A DNA stretch of 64,000 bases from Xanthocytophaga agilis (GTDB lineage Bacteria > Bacteroidota > Bacteroidia > Cytophagales > 172606-1), in NCBI RefSeq assembly GCF_030068605.1, contig NZ_JASJOU010000008.1, forward strand, positions 310,001 through 374,000, given 5' to 3'. The notes beneath the pieces were generated by a model. That model was not told the origin of the DNA. It did no database searches and saw only the letters and a list, made by a program, of their open reading frames with translations. Position 1 is the first letter of the stretch, and each line of letters begins with the position of its first letter. Of the stretch, positions 27,114 through 36,296 are shown in pieces. The translations under genes and the position numbers were made by a program.

Positions 27114-27198
27114 AGTAGGTGTATTTTCGGTAGTAAGAATCGTAGTATAGATTTGTTTGTAGACGTTAATAGGTTGGAGTCAAGTATGCTTCAACTCA

Positions 27199-28401
27199 TC
27201 AGCTCTTTTTGAGATAGATCTTTCCATTGGTGGCTTTCAGATAAAGAGTAATCTTACCTGTGCCAACCCGATTCCAGTGTCCTTCTTTACTTAGAACCTG
27301 GCCATTGGTTCCTTGTTGAATTTCTTCCTGTGCTGTACCCATTTCCCACTCACTGACTAAGGATGTACTTGTAGTAGAAGTATTGTCAGAAGAAGTTTGA
27401 ACCAGATGGATTTGCAGAGAACCCTCAAAACCGGAAGGTAAGGTTAAAATAATATCCCCCTGTTCAGCAATCAGAATCAGCTTTTGCTCACTAACTGAAG
27501 AAGAAAGAGTATAAGTGATATTTCCTTTCTCAGTAACGGCGCTCACAGAATTACCTAAAGCAGAACCAAGGGTAATATTACCCTCCTTAACCGCCAGATC
27601 CACATTCTTTTGTGCCTTGTCAATCTGTACATTGCCTTTTTCCAGCGCAAAAGAGGCACTTACAGGCAGGGAACTGATTTGCAGATTTCCTGAGAGAATT
27701 TGCTGACGAAAACCTGAACCTTTCTTAGTCAGAAAAGCAGGGGAATACTGATAGGTTACTTTTCCATTCTGGCTACTAGCCTGAAGCATCCCACTCACAT
27801 CTGAAAGCAGAATATCGCCTTTCTGGGTAAAGAGGCTTCCTTCTAGCGTTGCATTGGAAACAGTGCAATTCCCTTCCTGCAAGGTAGCATACAGATATCC
27901 CTGCAATTGGGATGCTGTCAGGTTACCCTGTCCGATCTGCAGGTCAACAGTAGCATTAAGTTCTGAAAGAGACATATCTCCCTTTTCGATCTGTGAACTG
28001 AGTTGGTAACTATCCGGTAAGGCAATCTGCAACTTCTGATGGATAGCATCACTTTCTTTGGAAAACACATGCAATCCATCCATGCTTTCCAGACGATATA
28101 ACAAAGTATCTAACTTTTTGTCAGTTGTAGTATTAACCACAAATGCCGAGGTGGCTTGATCCTGAGTCAAGTTATTAGCCTGTGTAACAGTCAGATTAGA
28201 TAACTGAGAAGCCAAACGCATAGCAGCTTTTGATTGAGAAGTTCCTACTACCTGAAGGTCACCCTCTGTGTTTAATGTCACCTCTACTCGTTTGCCTGGT
28301 TGAATTGTACTTGCATTGCCATTAGCATCTGAGGTTATTACCTGTTGAGCTTTCAGCAGAAGGGGCATTATATAAAATACCACTAATAATAGTGTCCGCA
28401 T
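27199..28401 (-). CDS. Secreted DUF4097-like adhesin/beta-helix protein
   Basis: 400 residues with a signal peptide (MRTLLLVVFYIMPLLLKAQ). The mature region has repeats of about 20 residues in which a Gly-Asx/Gly-Asn turn alternates with hydrophobic strands (LQIGQGNLTASQLQG, LFTQKGDILLSDVSG, VTEKGNITYTLSS, AEQGDIILTLPSG), as in DUF4097 putative adhesins. It ends NGKIYLKKS. Second gene of the RHS operon. Probably a cell-envelope beta-solenoid accompanying the RHS proteins; function not established. Confidence 0.7.
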   Translation of the reverse strand: MRTLLLVVFYIMPLLLKAQQVITSDANGNASTIQPGKRVEVTLNTEGDLQVVGTSQSKAAMRLASQLSNLTVTQANNLTQDQATSAFVVNTTTDKKLDTLLYRLESMDGLHVFSKESDAIHQKLQIALPDSYQLSSQIEKGDMSLSELNATVDLQIGQGNLTASQLQGYLYATLQEGNCTVSNATLEGSLFTQKGDILLSDVSGMLQASSQNGKVTYQYSPAFLTKKGSGFRQQILSGNLQISSLPVSASFALEKGNVQIDKAQKNVDLAVKEGNITLGSALGNSVSAVTEKGNITYTLSSSVSEQKLILIAEQGDIILTLPSGFEGSLQIHLVQTSSDNTSTTSTSLVSEWEMGTAQEEIQQGTNGQVLSKEGHWNRVGTGKITLYLKATNGKIYLKKS

Positions 28402-28467
28402 GTATAGTAAGAGTATTGAAAAGCGAATGGAAGAATTGTTTATAAATAAAGACTGGTAACTGACACC

Positions 28468-31400
28468 TTACTCTGGATCTGTGACCAGTTTGTAAACATA
28501 GTTTTTGATGATATTTCCATTCGAATCCTTCACATATTCCAACCTACCAAACGCATCATACAGGTAGGTAGTAGTGATACTATTGGGATCTGTCTGGGAA
28601 GTAAGTCCTATCAGCGGATCATAGGTATAAGTAGTCATCAACGCGCCTATAGGATACAAGCGGACTTCATCAATATAGGGGGCAGATATAGTTCTGCTCA
28701 TATCACTTCCATTTGATGTAACAATCTCTTCTTTATAAATCCAGTTGTTGTCATTGGTTGTTTTCTCCCACCAGGATATAATATATTGTCCAGCTATTGT
28801 AGGAATATTCAATTTGTAACTACCTGCTCTGTAACTTTTTCTGCCTGTCTTAGCGAATGCTTCCTCTTGTCCCTCAGTCGTTTCTTCAAAACTTGTGTGA
28901 AATACATTATAGTTATATTTCTCAATCTGATAGGGAGCGGTAATGGTGAGCATTACACCTTGAAAATCCGTATTACCATTGGGGATAGCATTGCTCTTGT
29001 AATAAATCTGATACTCACCTATGGGTAAAGAAACCGTAAATTGTTGTTGTTGCTGACGGGTTCCACTAAACTGAAACGAACGAAAAAATCCTCCATTACT
29101 ACTTCCATCCATGTTTTTCAATGAAACTTCTACATAAGGAGCAATAGCAGGAGAGCCACTTCCCAACATCTCAGCTGTCACTGTAAAGGTTACACTCTGT
29201 GCATAATCGAGCTTCAATGTAGGCTGAGCCACAGGAAGCGCACCCGATTGGGTATCATTTGCCAATTGTGCCAGGAAAAAATTCTGACTGGCATTAACAA
29301 TTTGTCTGGTTTGGGTAAGAGAAGCATTAGCAACCTGAGCAATAACCAGATTGTCATTGTACCCCCATATATAGGAAGTTTTGTAATTATCTTTTGTACT
29401 TACTTGTAAAGGATCATCTTTTATTGGTTTGTATTTATCTACTGAAGAAACTAGCTTATACCTGGAATCAAAATCAAGAATATATTTAACTAAATTCAAT
29501 CCACCAGTTTGATAAGTTGTCTTTTTAACCTTGGTCAATGGAAAATCAGTTACTCCATTTGGTGCAGTAAAAACATACTTTTTAGCAGGTAAAGCACGAG
29601 TCTCATCGAAAACGTCATTTGGATCAGCGGGAAAATTACCAAACACAGTTAACTCAGCAGAAGTAACCAGTGGTGTGTTTGCTCCTTCTTGGACATAGGT
29701 TATTTTCTCTACAGGTTCACCTGTTATATGCTTTGTATACATATTCACTAAGGCTAGTGTAGGTATATCCTTAAGACCTCGTACCACATCCATATCCGGA
29801 TCAAGGAAGTTTCCATCAACCAGAATTTCAGGATAAATCAGTTGAGTAATATATTTTTTGGGATTTCCTAATATAGAAGTTGTAGTCTTGGAAAGTTTAT
29901 TGGGAAAAGTATATTCATAATTAGTTGTAGTCAGAATCTTAGGAATAGTATTACTAATACTTTTCTGATCATAGGTCTCTTCCTCAGACTTTATCAGAAA
30001 AATCATTGCTGATTCTATCTGATATTTACCATAAAGAGCATACCAATATCCAACTTTTGGATCGCCATTAATATAAGTAGTAGTTGCTTTAAGAGCTTGA
30101 ATTGACCGTATTATACCTCCAGCCGTGTAATAATTCCTCTTAGTAGATAAAGGTTTATTATTAGCGTTGAGTACTTTATATTCTTTTACTAAACCTCTCT
30201 CCCAACTTCTAGATGTTCTGGAAGTAAAAGGTGCCCCTGTAGAAGGAACCTCCCAAAAACTAGTTTGTTCGCCATTGAATGCTCCAATATCAAATTGTGC
30301 TGGCAAGGCATCTGGATTGGAATTAATATCAGTAAACTTAGTTATTTCCTGACTTCCATTACTATGTTGTGTTATTACGGTACTATATCCAATATGACTT
30401 CCATCTATATCAAAGATGTTGTTAACTGAAGAAGAATATCTTATAAGGCTATAATAATTTCCATCTGCACATCCCGCACCACCACATAAGGGACCTGGAG
30501 GATATGTAATTATACCATATTCTGGCAAACCAAAAATCCTTCCACTTGACTTGGTAGGGGCTTCTTCTTTTATATATTTATATTCTTTGGTAATAAGATG
30601 TCCATTTTTGTCGTCTACAATTACTTTCCATATTCGACAGCCACCCACAGTCTTGCTATCGAAAGCATCATCACTACAATCGTGTGCTTGATAAATAAAC
30701 TTGGTTTCACCTCCTGTTGAGTTGATAATACTGGTCAAAATATCAGCTTTGGTTCTCTCTGAATCTGGGTCTTTATTTGCTCCCACCCTATAGGTTCCAT
30801 CTATATCCTTATCTGCAGGTACTTCAGCTATTGCAGTGGCCTTTTGATTATTGTTGAAATACCCCCAATGATCATACTTCGATGAGTTTCTTGGTGGTAA
30901 TGATATATTTAGATTATAACCAAATTGATAGTACAATGATTTCTTTCCTGTGCTGGATACTCTTTCAATAGAGGTTAAGCGTAATCTGTGAGTAATGTCA
31001 TCCGTAAGACCATCACCTGAAGCTGGATCACTTATAAAATAATCATTATTATTAAAAATATATCTTTGAATTAATTGTTTACCAAAAGTGTTAACTAACG
31101 TCATAGATGATAGTCGTTTCCCATTAATCAGATCTAATCTAGTATCATAATTAAAAGAAATTTCACCTAAAGATGTTTGAATTTTTGAAATGTACTTTGC
31201 ACTAACTTTTAAATCTCTATTTAAACTTCTAAAATATAAGTCTGTATTGATGAGGATTGGATCGTCAGGAGCTCCAAGTTGATAAAACCTTATACCAAGA
31301 GCTGAAATGCTAGCATATGTTTTGTACTTTATTTCATTGACGGTTTCATACGCAAAATTTGCTAACAATTGATTGGAAGGGGATCTTACTTCTGAAAGAT

Positions 31401-32148
31401 ACCAGGAAGAAGTGAAACTTTTCCATTTAGTATCATTCTCATCTTCAAGCTTTGCACTTGTTTTCTCTCTGAAAGAATCATTATCTTTAAACACATAGAT
31501 ATACCCTTTGTTATCTGTTATCACCCAACTTACACCTCCTAATGGCCCAATAGCTGGCTTAATGAGTACATCCTGATAGGGTAATAATACAGGATTACCA
31601 GCCGCATCTAATATAAATCTTCCCGATAAACCCATTACGTTGAAATAAAATAGATCCGGCTCTGCATCCAGATCTTCTCTTGTAACCTTAATTAGATAAT
31701 CAATAGAAGGAGTAGACTGCTGAGTTAATTTCTCTCCAGCTTTATTAGCACCACAATATCCATTTTCATCTTCATCAGGTAGTCCTCTTACTATTCTTGT
31801 AATTACTCCTCCTGAATTAAGAGACCAACCTAAACCACATGAACTAGCAATGTCTTGGACTTTTACTCCAGATGCATGATAGCTTAATGAGACAGGAACT
31901 TTTCCTCCTTGAAAAGAAAGATCTGCTAAAGGAATATCAATTTGTGGAGTTCCTGTATATAACGAGATAGGTATATTAGCGTACTTTGCTAGAGCACTTG
32001 CATTTGGAGAAGGTGGCGTATAAGATGTTAAGCCTGCACCAGAATCTTGGCTATAAGCAGATATAACTAAATGAAAGATTCCTATTAGTAAAATAAGTGC
32101 TTTTTTTCTCTTTAAGAAAAAGATATTGGGTAAAGTTTTGAGGATCAT
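28468..32148 (-). CDS. RHS/YD-type secreted protein without toxin tip
   Basis: 1226 residues. Signal peptide region KKALILLIGIFHLVISAYSQ. It continues with a Bacteroidota RHS N-terminus (IPISLYTGTPQIDIPLADLS, VPVSLSYHASGVKVQDIASS, GLGWSLNSGGVITRIVRGLPDEDENGY). Near the end is YTYDPLIGLTSQTDPN then YLYDAFGRLEYVKDSNGNIIKNYVYK, only two clear YD motifs, and it stops without the RHS core or tip. Such shorter proteins commonly precede the full-length RHS gene in Bacteroidota and may be its structural companion. First gene of the five-gene operon; its promoter should lie in 32150-32310. Confidence 0.82.
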   Translation of the reverse strand: MILKTLPNIFFLKRKKALILLIGIFHLVISAYSQDSGAGLTSYTPPSPNASALAKYANIPISLYTGTPQIDIPLADLSFQGGKVPVSLSYHASGVKVQDIASSCGLGWSLNSGGVITRIVRGLPDEDENGYCGANKAGEKLTQQSTPSIDYLIKVTREDLDAEPDLFYFNVMGLSGRFILDAAGNPVLLPYQDVLIKPAIGPLGGVSWVITDNKGYIYVFKDNDSFREKTSAKLEDENDTKWKSFTSSWYLSEVRSPSNQLLANFAYETVNEIKYKTYASISALGIRFYQLGAPDDPILINTDLYFRSLNRDLKVSAKYISKIQTSLGEISFNYDTRLDLINGKRLSSMTLVNTFGKQLIQRYIFNNNDYFISDPASGDGLTDDITHRLRLTSIERVSSTGKKSLYYQFGYNLNISLPPRNSSKYDHWGYFNNNQKATAIAEVPADKDIDGTYRVGANKDPDSERTKADILTSIINSTGGETKFIYQAHDCSDDAFDSKTVGGCRIWKVIVDDKNGHLITKEYKYIKEEAPTKSSGRIFGLPEYGIITYPPGPLCGGAGCADGNYYSLIRYSSSVNNIFDIDGSHIGYSTVITQHSNGSQEITKFTDINSNPDALPAQFDIGAFNGEQTSFWEVPSTGAPFTSRTSRSWERGLVKEYKVLNANNKPLSTKRNYYTAGGIIRSIQALKATTTYINGDPKVGYWYALYGKYQIESAMIFLIKSEEETYDQKSISNTIPKILTTTNYEYTFPNKLSKTTTSILGNPKKYITQLIYPEILVDGNFLDPDMDVVRGLKDIPTLALVNMYTKHITGEPVEKITYVQEGANTPLVTSAELTVFGNFPADPNDVFDETRALPAKKYVFTAPNGVTDFPLTKVKKTTYQTGGLNLVKYILDFDSRYKLVSSVDKYKPIKDDPLQVSTKDNYKTSYIWGYNDNLVIAQVANASLTQTRQIVNASQNFFLAQLANDTQSGALPVAQPTLKLDYAQSVTFTVTAEMLGSGSPAIAPYVEVSLKNMDGSSNGGFFRSFQFSGTRQQQQQFTVSLPIGEYQIYYKSNAIPNGNTDFQGVMLTITAPYQIEKYNYNVFHTSFEETTEGQEEAFAKTGRKSYRAGSYKLNIPTIAGQYIISWWEKTTNDNNWIYKEEIVTSNGSDMSRTISAPYIDEVRLYPIGALMTTYTYDPLIGLTSQTDPNSITTTYLYDAFGRLEYVKDSNGNIIKNYVYKLVTDPE

Positions 32149-32673
32149 AGAATAATGTTTCCTTTCCTTTCTTATATATAAGGATAATACAATCTTTACA
32201 AGGGATTATACACATGTTACCTACATAATAAAAACAGAATTAATAGATAGATATCAGTGACTTTCCAAACACAAAATTCAGCATTTATGAAGTCGATGAC
32301 AAAATTGAATGCTTGTGTTTTGAAACTATTAGTTGTATTCTGAAACTATTAGTTGAACTATGTAAAGGAAGGACTTATGGGAAAATTACTACAATAAAGA
32401 CAGGGTAAAATTAGATTTTTACAAGCAAAATTGGTAAATATTTAATAATTCATAATAAAAAAGAAAGATATCACTTACTAAGTGTCTATCTTATTGTCTC
32501 ATTTAATTTATTTCCGCTTTAAATAAAACATAATGTTTCATAAATATGTATTTCTTATACTAAAGACATATTATTTCTTAACTGGCACTATCAACCAGTT
32601 ACTAAATCTCATATAAAATAGTTAATAATCTATTATACAGACTCTTACTATAATTACATTAGTCTTCAATCAA
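32149..32673. other. 525-base divergent regulatory spacer
   Basis: Lies between the RHS operon and the XRE gene. It holds the tandem dyads at 32324-32354 and is otherwise AT-rich without an ORF. Promoters for both directions must be here, but no clear Bacteroidota TTTG / TAnnTTTG pair could be assigned. Confidence 0.5.
32321..32355. promoter_or_regulatory. Two tandem palindromic operator-like sites
   Basis: TGAAACTATTAGTTG occurs twice with a 20-base period (32321-32335, 32341-32355). Each contains the perfect dyad AACTA-T-TAGTT (32324-32334 and 32344-32354), so the two sites face the same side of the helix. Likely operators for a dimeric regulator such as the adjacent XRE protein. Confidence 0.55.
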
Positions 32674-33156
32674 ATGAACATCGGAGAAACGATTCGCCAA
32701 TTCAGAATCTTAAAAAAATTATCACATAAAGATGTTGCTTTTCAGCTTGGAATTACTCAGCAAGCTTATAGTAAAATTGAACGAGATGAAACACGTATAA
32801 CTGTTGACAGACTTTCTCAGATTGCCTCTGTTTTAGACATGGATATGTACTATATCTTATTTCCAACTAAATATGAGAGTTATCAAAATTTACAGAGTGC
32901 TATTCTGAGTGGGGCTAACAGACGCATGGAATCCATAAAGAGTTTAAGTGAACTTAACAACTCTCCTACTGTACTTTATGACCAGGAAGAGGATCAAACA
33001 ATAGAATCTTTGCAGCGTAAAACCCTTTTGCGAATCATCGAATCACAGAAAAAAGAGATTGATTCGCAAAAGAAAGAAATGGAACTATTAAAAAGAGAGA
33101 AAATCATTCTTCTGGAAACGTTAAAACATTTAGAGGCGATATTGCCAGAGAAATAA
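32674..33156 (+). CDS. XRE-family regulator with C-terminal coiled coil
   Basis: 160 residues. An N-terminal Cro/CI HTH at 3-60 (IGETIRQFRILKKLSHKDVAFQLGITQQAYSKIERDETRITVDRLSQIASVL) is followed by a linker and a coiled coil at about 110-155 (QRKTLLRIIESQKKEIDSQKKEMELLKREK) for dimerisation. Divergent from the RHS operon, across a 525-base spacer holding paired palindromes, so it may repress that operon or itself. Confidence 0.85.
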   Translation: MNIGETIRQFRILKKLSHKDVAFQLGITQQAYSKIERDETRITVDRLSQIASVLDMDMYYILFPTKYESYQNLQSAILSGANRRMESIKSLSELNNSPTVLYDQEEDQTIESLQRKTLLRIIESQKKEIDSQKKEMELLKREKIILLETLKHLEAILPEK

Positions 33157-33190
33157 CCCTGCCATACAGTTAAGCTATTACTTTATATTA

Positions 33191-34225
33191 ATGCATTTGA
33201 AAAAAACGTATCTATTCATTTCCATTCTGATTGTCTCTTTATCCTCACATGCTCAAGAATCTTTTCTTTTTGATAACCCATCCTTTGAAGGACCACCTAA
33301 AAGTGATTTACCTCCATCCGGATGGTCCAATTGTGGATCAAAAAGTACAGTAGATACCCAACCAAGTTTCTGGGGAGTAGAAACCAAACCCTCAGAAGGA
33401 AAAACATATATCAGCATGGTTTGCCGTGAAGATGGATCATCTGAAATGGCCTCCCAATATTTATATCACTCATTGGAAGCTAATATAGCCTATAGTTTTT
33501 CGGTTGATCTGGCGTACTCTTTTGGTTGGAGTGGAGATCCTCATTATCCTGCTTTATTCAGGGTATGGGGAGGAGATGCCCAATGTGAATCAAGAGAATT
33601 GCTCTGGCAATCCAGTCAGGCAATTGATCATCCTGAGTGGAGAAGATATACCATTCATTTGAATCCTCAACAAAGACACCAGAGACTGATATTTGAAACC
33701 TACTTTGCTAAAAACACTTTTTATTGGGGGCGTATCCTGGTAGATAATCTCTCACCTCTATACTTTGCAGATTTACTTCCTGAACGTATGTCGTTTTGTT
33801 ATGGGGATTCTTTGGTAATTAACCCCGCACTAGAAGGTGATAGCTATCAATGGCAGGATGGCTACTCAGGTAAAGAGTACGTAGTCAGAAATGCGGGTAT
33901 TTATACAGTAGAAATCATGAAGGACGGACAGATATTTAAAGATATCACCAATGTATATATTGAGGAATGTGCAGATAGATTCTATATACCCAATGTAATC
34001 ACGCCTAATGAAGATAATAAGAACGATCAGTTTGAATTCAAAGGGATTGATACCATGAACTGGCATCTGGTTATAGTAAATCAGTGGGGGCAAAAGATAT
34101 ATGAAGACTTTGATTACAAACAAAATTGGAAAGCAGAAGGGACTCCTTCAGGTATTTACTATTATGTACTAGAAAAGTCAGGTTATAAACCATTGCGAGG
34201 CTGGCTTCAAGTAATCCATCAATAA
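33191..34225 (+). CDS. Secreted protein with gliding-associated (T9SS type B) C-terminal domain
   Basis: 344 residues. Signal peptide MHLKKTYLFISILIVSLSSHAQ; a carbohydrate-binding or jelly-roll-like domain at about 25-200 (LFDNPSFEGPPKSDLPPSGWSNCG, YSFSVDLAYSFG); an Ig-like stretch around 205-255. The C-terminal 85 residues are the type B sorting domain (FYIPNVITPNEDNKNDQFEF, VIVNQWGQKIYEDFDY, NWKAEGTPSGIYYYVLE). It should be exported by Sec and then the type IX system to the cell surface. The best single marker for a gliding Bacteroidota host. Confidence 0.85.
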   Translation: MHLKKTYLFISILIVSLSSHAQESFLFDNPSFEGPPKSDLPPSGWSNCGSKSTVDTQPSFWGVETKPSEGKTYISMVCREDGSSEMASQYLYHSLEANIAYSFSVDLAYSFGWSGDPHYPALFRVWGGDAQCESRELLWQSSQAIDHPEWRRYTIHLNPQQRHQRLIFETYFAKNTFYWGRILVDNLSPLYFADLLPERMSFCYGDSLVINPALEGDSYQWQDGYSGKEYVVRNAGIYTVEIMKDGQIFKDITNVYIEECADRFYIPNVITPNEDNKNDQFEFKGIDTMNWHLVIVNQWGQKIYEDFDYKQNWKAEGTPSGIYYYVLEKSGYKPLRGWLQVIHQ

Positions 34226-34544
34226 TTTTATGTTCAGTGGTTCATCCATATCAGATGCTAACTCGTCTCTTTAGCATTAAATTTCTATTCATTCTCCAAA
34301 AGATCAGTACTACATAGTAGTATTTTTCAATAGTTATGTAGTAGACCTAAAATTAAAAAAGTTGATGTCATATTTACTCTCAAAAAAATTATTAAAATAG
34401 AATACAACGGTTTAGCATAACATTAGTGAGTATATTCTTCCATTAGTTCCAACACAGACCAAATGGCTACTTCAAAAAATCTCCAATAAATCTTTCCCAA
34501 CTTGGTATCGTATTGTGAATAAGGCCTTTCGCAATGCGCCACCT
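34226..34544. other. 320-base spacer before the tra operon
   Basis: No ORF with coding character. It follows the T9SS cargo gene and precedes the tra operon hairpin at 34545. Likely holds the main tra promoter, which I could not locate. Confidence 0.4.
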
Positions 34545-34580
34545 TTGTCTTAACAAAAACAAATAAACCCGTTAAGACAA
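34545..34580 (+). promoter_or_regulatory. Inverted repeat abutting the first tra start codon
   Basis: TTGTCTTAAC (34545-34554) and GTTAAGACAA (34571-34580) are perfect 10-bp complements with a 16-base loop; the last A is the first base of the ATG at 34580. It may be an operator for a dimeric repressor, or an mRNA hairpin hiding the start codon of the first tra-operon gene. Confidence 0.55.
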
Positions 34581-35065
34581 TGTTACACTCTATTACCTGG
34601 CCTAGCTACCTGATAACACTGCTGATTATTGCCGTTTGTTATTATCTCATTATTGGCATTCGCTTCTATTCTCAAGAAAGCATTCAATTCTTCACTGAAC
34701 GGATAAAATCCCAAAAGTTAGTTGCTAGTTCCTCTCCTACCTATATTAATTCCTTGGATAGGCAAGATGAGGCTTCTCCGCCTGAATCCACTCAAATGGA
34801 ATTATCCTTTGCAGACACAAGTGATGATCTGTTTGACCAAGTAGGGCAACTGATACACAAGCTAAAAGATACGATCAAAGAAGCAGCAACGAGCAATCCA
34901 GATAAGGTTCCACTTATTGATTCATTAACTGAAGTTCTTCGGGAATATAACCATCTGAAAAGCACTCAATTTCAGTCAGCTATCAGTGAGCTAATACAAA
35001 ACGAATGTGAAGATCTTGGCTTTCCGACCTTCAGTGAAGATCAGATTCGGCAGTTGTGGGAATGA
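34580..35065 (+). CDS. Membrane-anchored hypothetical, first gene of tra operon
   Basis: 161 residues. One N-terminal TM helix (SYLITLLIIAVCYYLIIGIRFY), then a cytosolic, mostly helical domain (DDLFDQVGQLIHKLKDTIKEAA) with an acidic Ser/Pro-rich linker. No family recognised. Bacteroidota conjugative operons often begin with a short protein of this type before traE. An inverted repeat at its start codon and a structured RNA-like segment after its stop suggest controlled expression. Confidence 0.6.
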   Translation: MLHSITWPSYLITLLIIAVCYYLIIGIRFYSQESIQFFTERIKSQKLVASSSPTYINSLDRQDEASPPESTQMELSFADTSDDLFDQVGQLIHKLKDTIKEAATSNPDKVPLIDSLTEVLREYNHLKSTQFQSAISELIQNECEDLGFPTFSEDQIRQLWE

Positions 35066-35319
35066 GGAACCGGAAAGCCACCTTTCCTCCTCCTTGCCTT
35101 CGAGTGAGGAGGTTGTGAAAGGAAAATAGGCAACATTTAAAAATCTTCTACTTATACATCAAAGACATGGCTCCCATCCTACTCGTTGTGCTGTAGAGCC
35201 GCGAAGTTGCTAACGGAGGTAATGGATGGCAGCCCTCTCCACCTTCCTGCTACTGGAGCAGGAAGGCTTGGGGAGAAAACCTTCTTTAAACTTTTATCAA
35301 CCCTATAAATCCTTTTTCT
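35066..35319 (+). ncRNA. Structured leader/attenuator candidate before traE
   Basis: 254-base gap inside the tra operon. Two pairings are visible: GGCTcCCATCC (35169-35179) with GGATGGcAGCC (35224-35234), 10 of 11 pairs enclosing 44 bases; and CCTTCCTGCT (35242-35251) with AGCAGGAAGG (35257-35266), perfect 10 bp with a 5-base loop, flanked by a weaker TCTCC/GGGGAGA pairing. No U-run follows, so a plain terminator is unlikely. Class unknown. Confidence 0.45.
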
Positions 35320-35688
35320 ATGAAAACCTATTTCACCTCCTTATCGCTGTTGAAAAGAAAAACAGTACGCTACAATCGCCTCTCTTTCAAACAAGTGGCA
35401 GCCTTTGGCATGACTGTATTGCTAACCATTATTCATTTCTCTGTAATGGCTCAGGATGGTCTTGCCGGAATTAATGAAGCCAATCAGCGGGTACGCAGTT
35501 ATTTTGATGCAGGTACAAACCTGATGTATGCGATTGGAGCCATACTTGGTCTAATTGGCGCAGTGAAAGTTTACCAGAAGTGGAATTCAGGCGATCAGGA
35601 CACAGGCAAAGTAGCAGCAGCCTGGTTTGGAAGTTGTGTCTTTCTTGTGGTAGTAGCGACAGTTATCAAGTCCTTCTTTGGTGTATAA
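35320..35688 (+). CDS. traE: Conjugation protein TraE (DUF4134; pilin-like)
   Basis: 122 residues. A positively charged N-terminus, hydrophobic segment FGMTVLLTIIHFSVMAQ with cleavage after MAQ, then DGLAGINEANQRVRSYFDAGTNLMYAIGAILGLIGAVKVYQKWNSGDQDTGKVAAAWFGSCVFLVVVATVIKSFFG. This matches DUF4134/TraE of CTnDOT-type systems, a VirB2-like pilin candidate. Two further TM helices form the mature protein in the membrane. Confidence 0.9.
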   Translation: MKTYFTSLSLLKRKTVRYNRLSFKQVAAFGMTVLLTIIHFSVMAQDGLAGINEANQRVRSYFDAGTNLMYAIGAILGLIGAVKVYQKWNSGDQDTGKVAAAWFGSCVFLVVVATVIKSFFGV

Positions 35689-35782
35689 GATAAGCAGTAA
35701 CTTCTGCACCTAGCATAGATCCCAATCCATTTCAAAGTCAATTCTCTTCCTAATCTACCTCTTCTATAATCTACCCACTCAT

Positions 35783-36226
35783 ATGCTTGTGCAGGATGTA
35801 TTGATTCCCAAACTCTGGCGATATATCTCGGAAAACAATCCAGATCTACTTGCTATTTTACAACAAGAAGGTACTACCACAACCTATTTTCTGGAAAAAG
35901 CAAGGATAGCCGAATCTCTTGCCAGGCAACTTCAGGCTCAATGCAAACCCACGTATTTTATTGAAGAGCAATGTTTGAATGCGATGACCAGCGATTTACG
36001 CCCTTCCCGCTTCAATTACCTGAAAGCTATTCTGGAAGAGGAATTTGAAAGTGATTACCAAAGGCTTTCAACTAGCAATCTTCTGACTTACGAAGTGATT
36101 AACCTGATTGAATTCTGTCAGCAGGTATTTGAAGAATTTGGTTTCAGTGAAGCAACTGAAGATAGTATTTCTCTCCGAAATGCCATTATTGGCAGCATCC
36201 AGATGTATTGGGATTCCACAAAATAA
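35783..36226 (+). CDS. DUF1896-like ICE protein
   Basis: 147 residues. LIPKLWRYISENNPDLLAIL followed by FLEKARIAESLARQLQAQ and ALNAMTSDLRPSRFNYLKAILEEEFE-like segments match DUF1896, small helical proteins found next to the large methylase-helicase in Bacteroidota conjugative elements. Role unknown. It lies 71 bases upstream of that gene. Confidence 0.65.
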   Translation: MLVQDVLIPKLWRYISENNPDLLAILQQEGTTTTYFLEKARIAESLARQLQAQCKPTYFIEEQCLNAMTSDLRPSRFNYLKAILEEEFESDYQRLSTSNLLTYEVINLIEFCQQVFEEFGFSEATEDSISLRNAIIGSIQMYWDSTK

Positions 36227-36296
36227 CACATCTGCATAACAGAGTACAGCAGATTCCGCAAAGAAAAGCAAAGAGACGAGATAGACCCTGTGTTGT

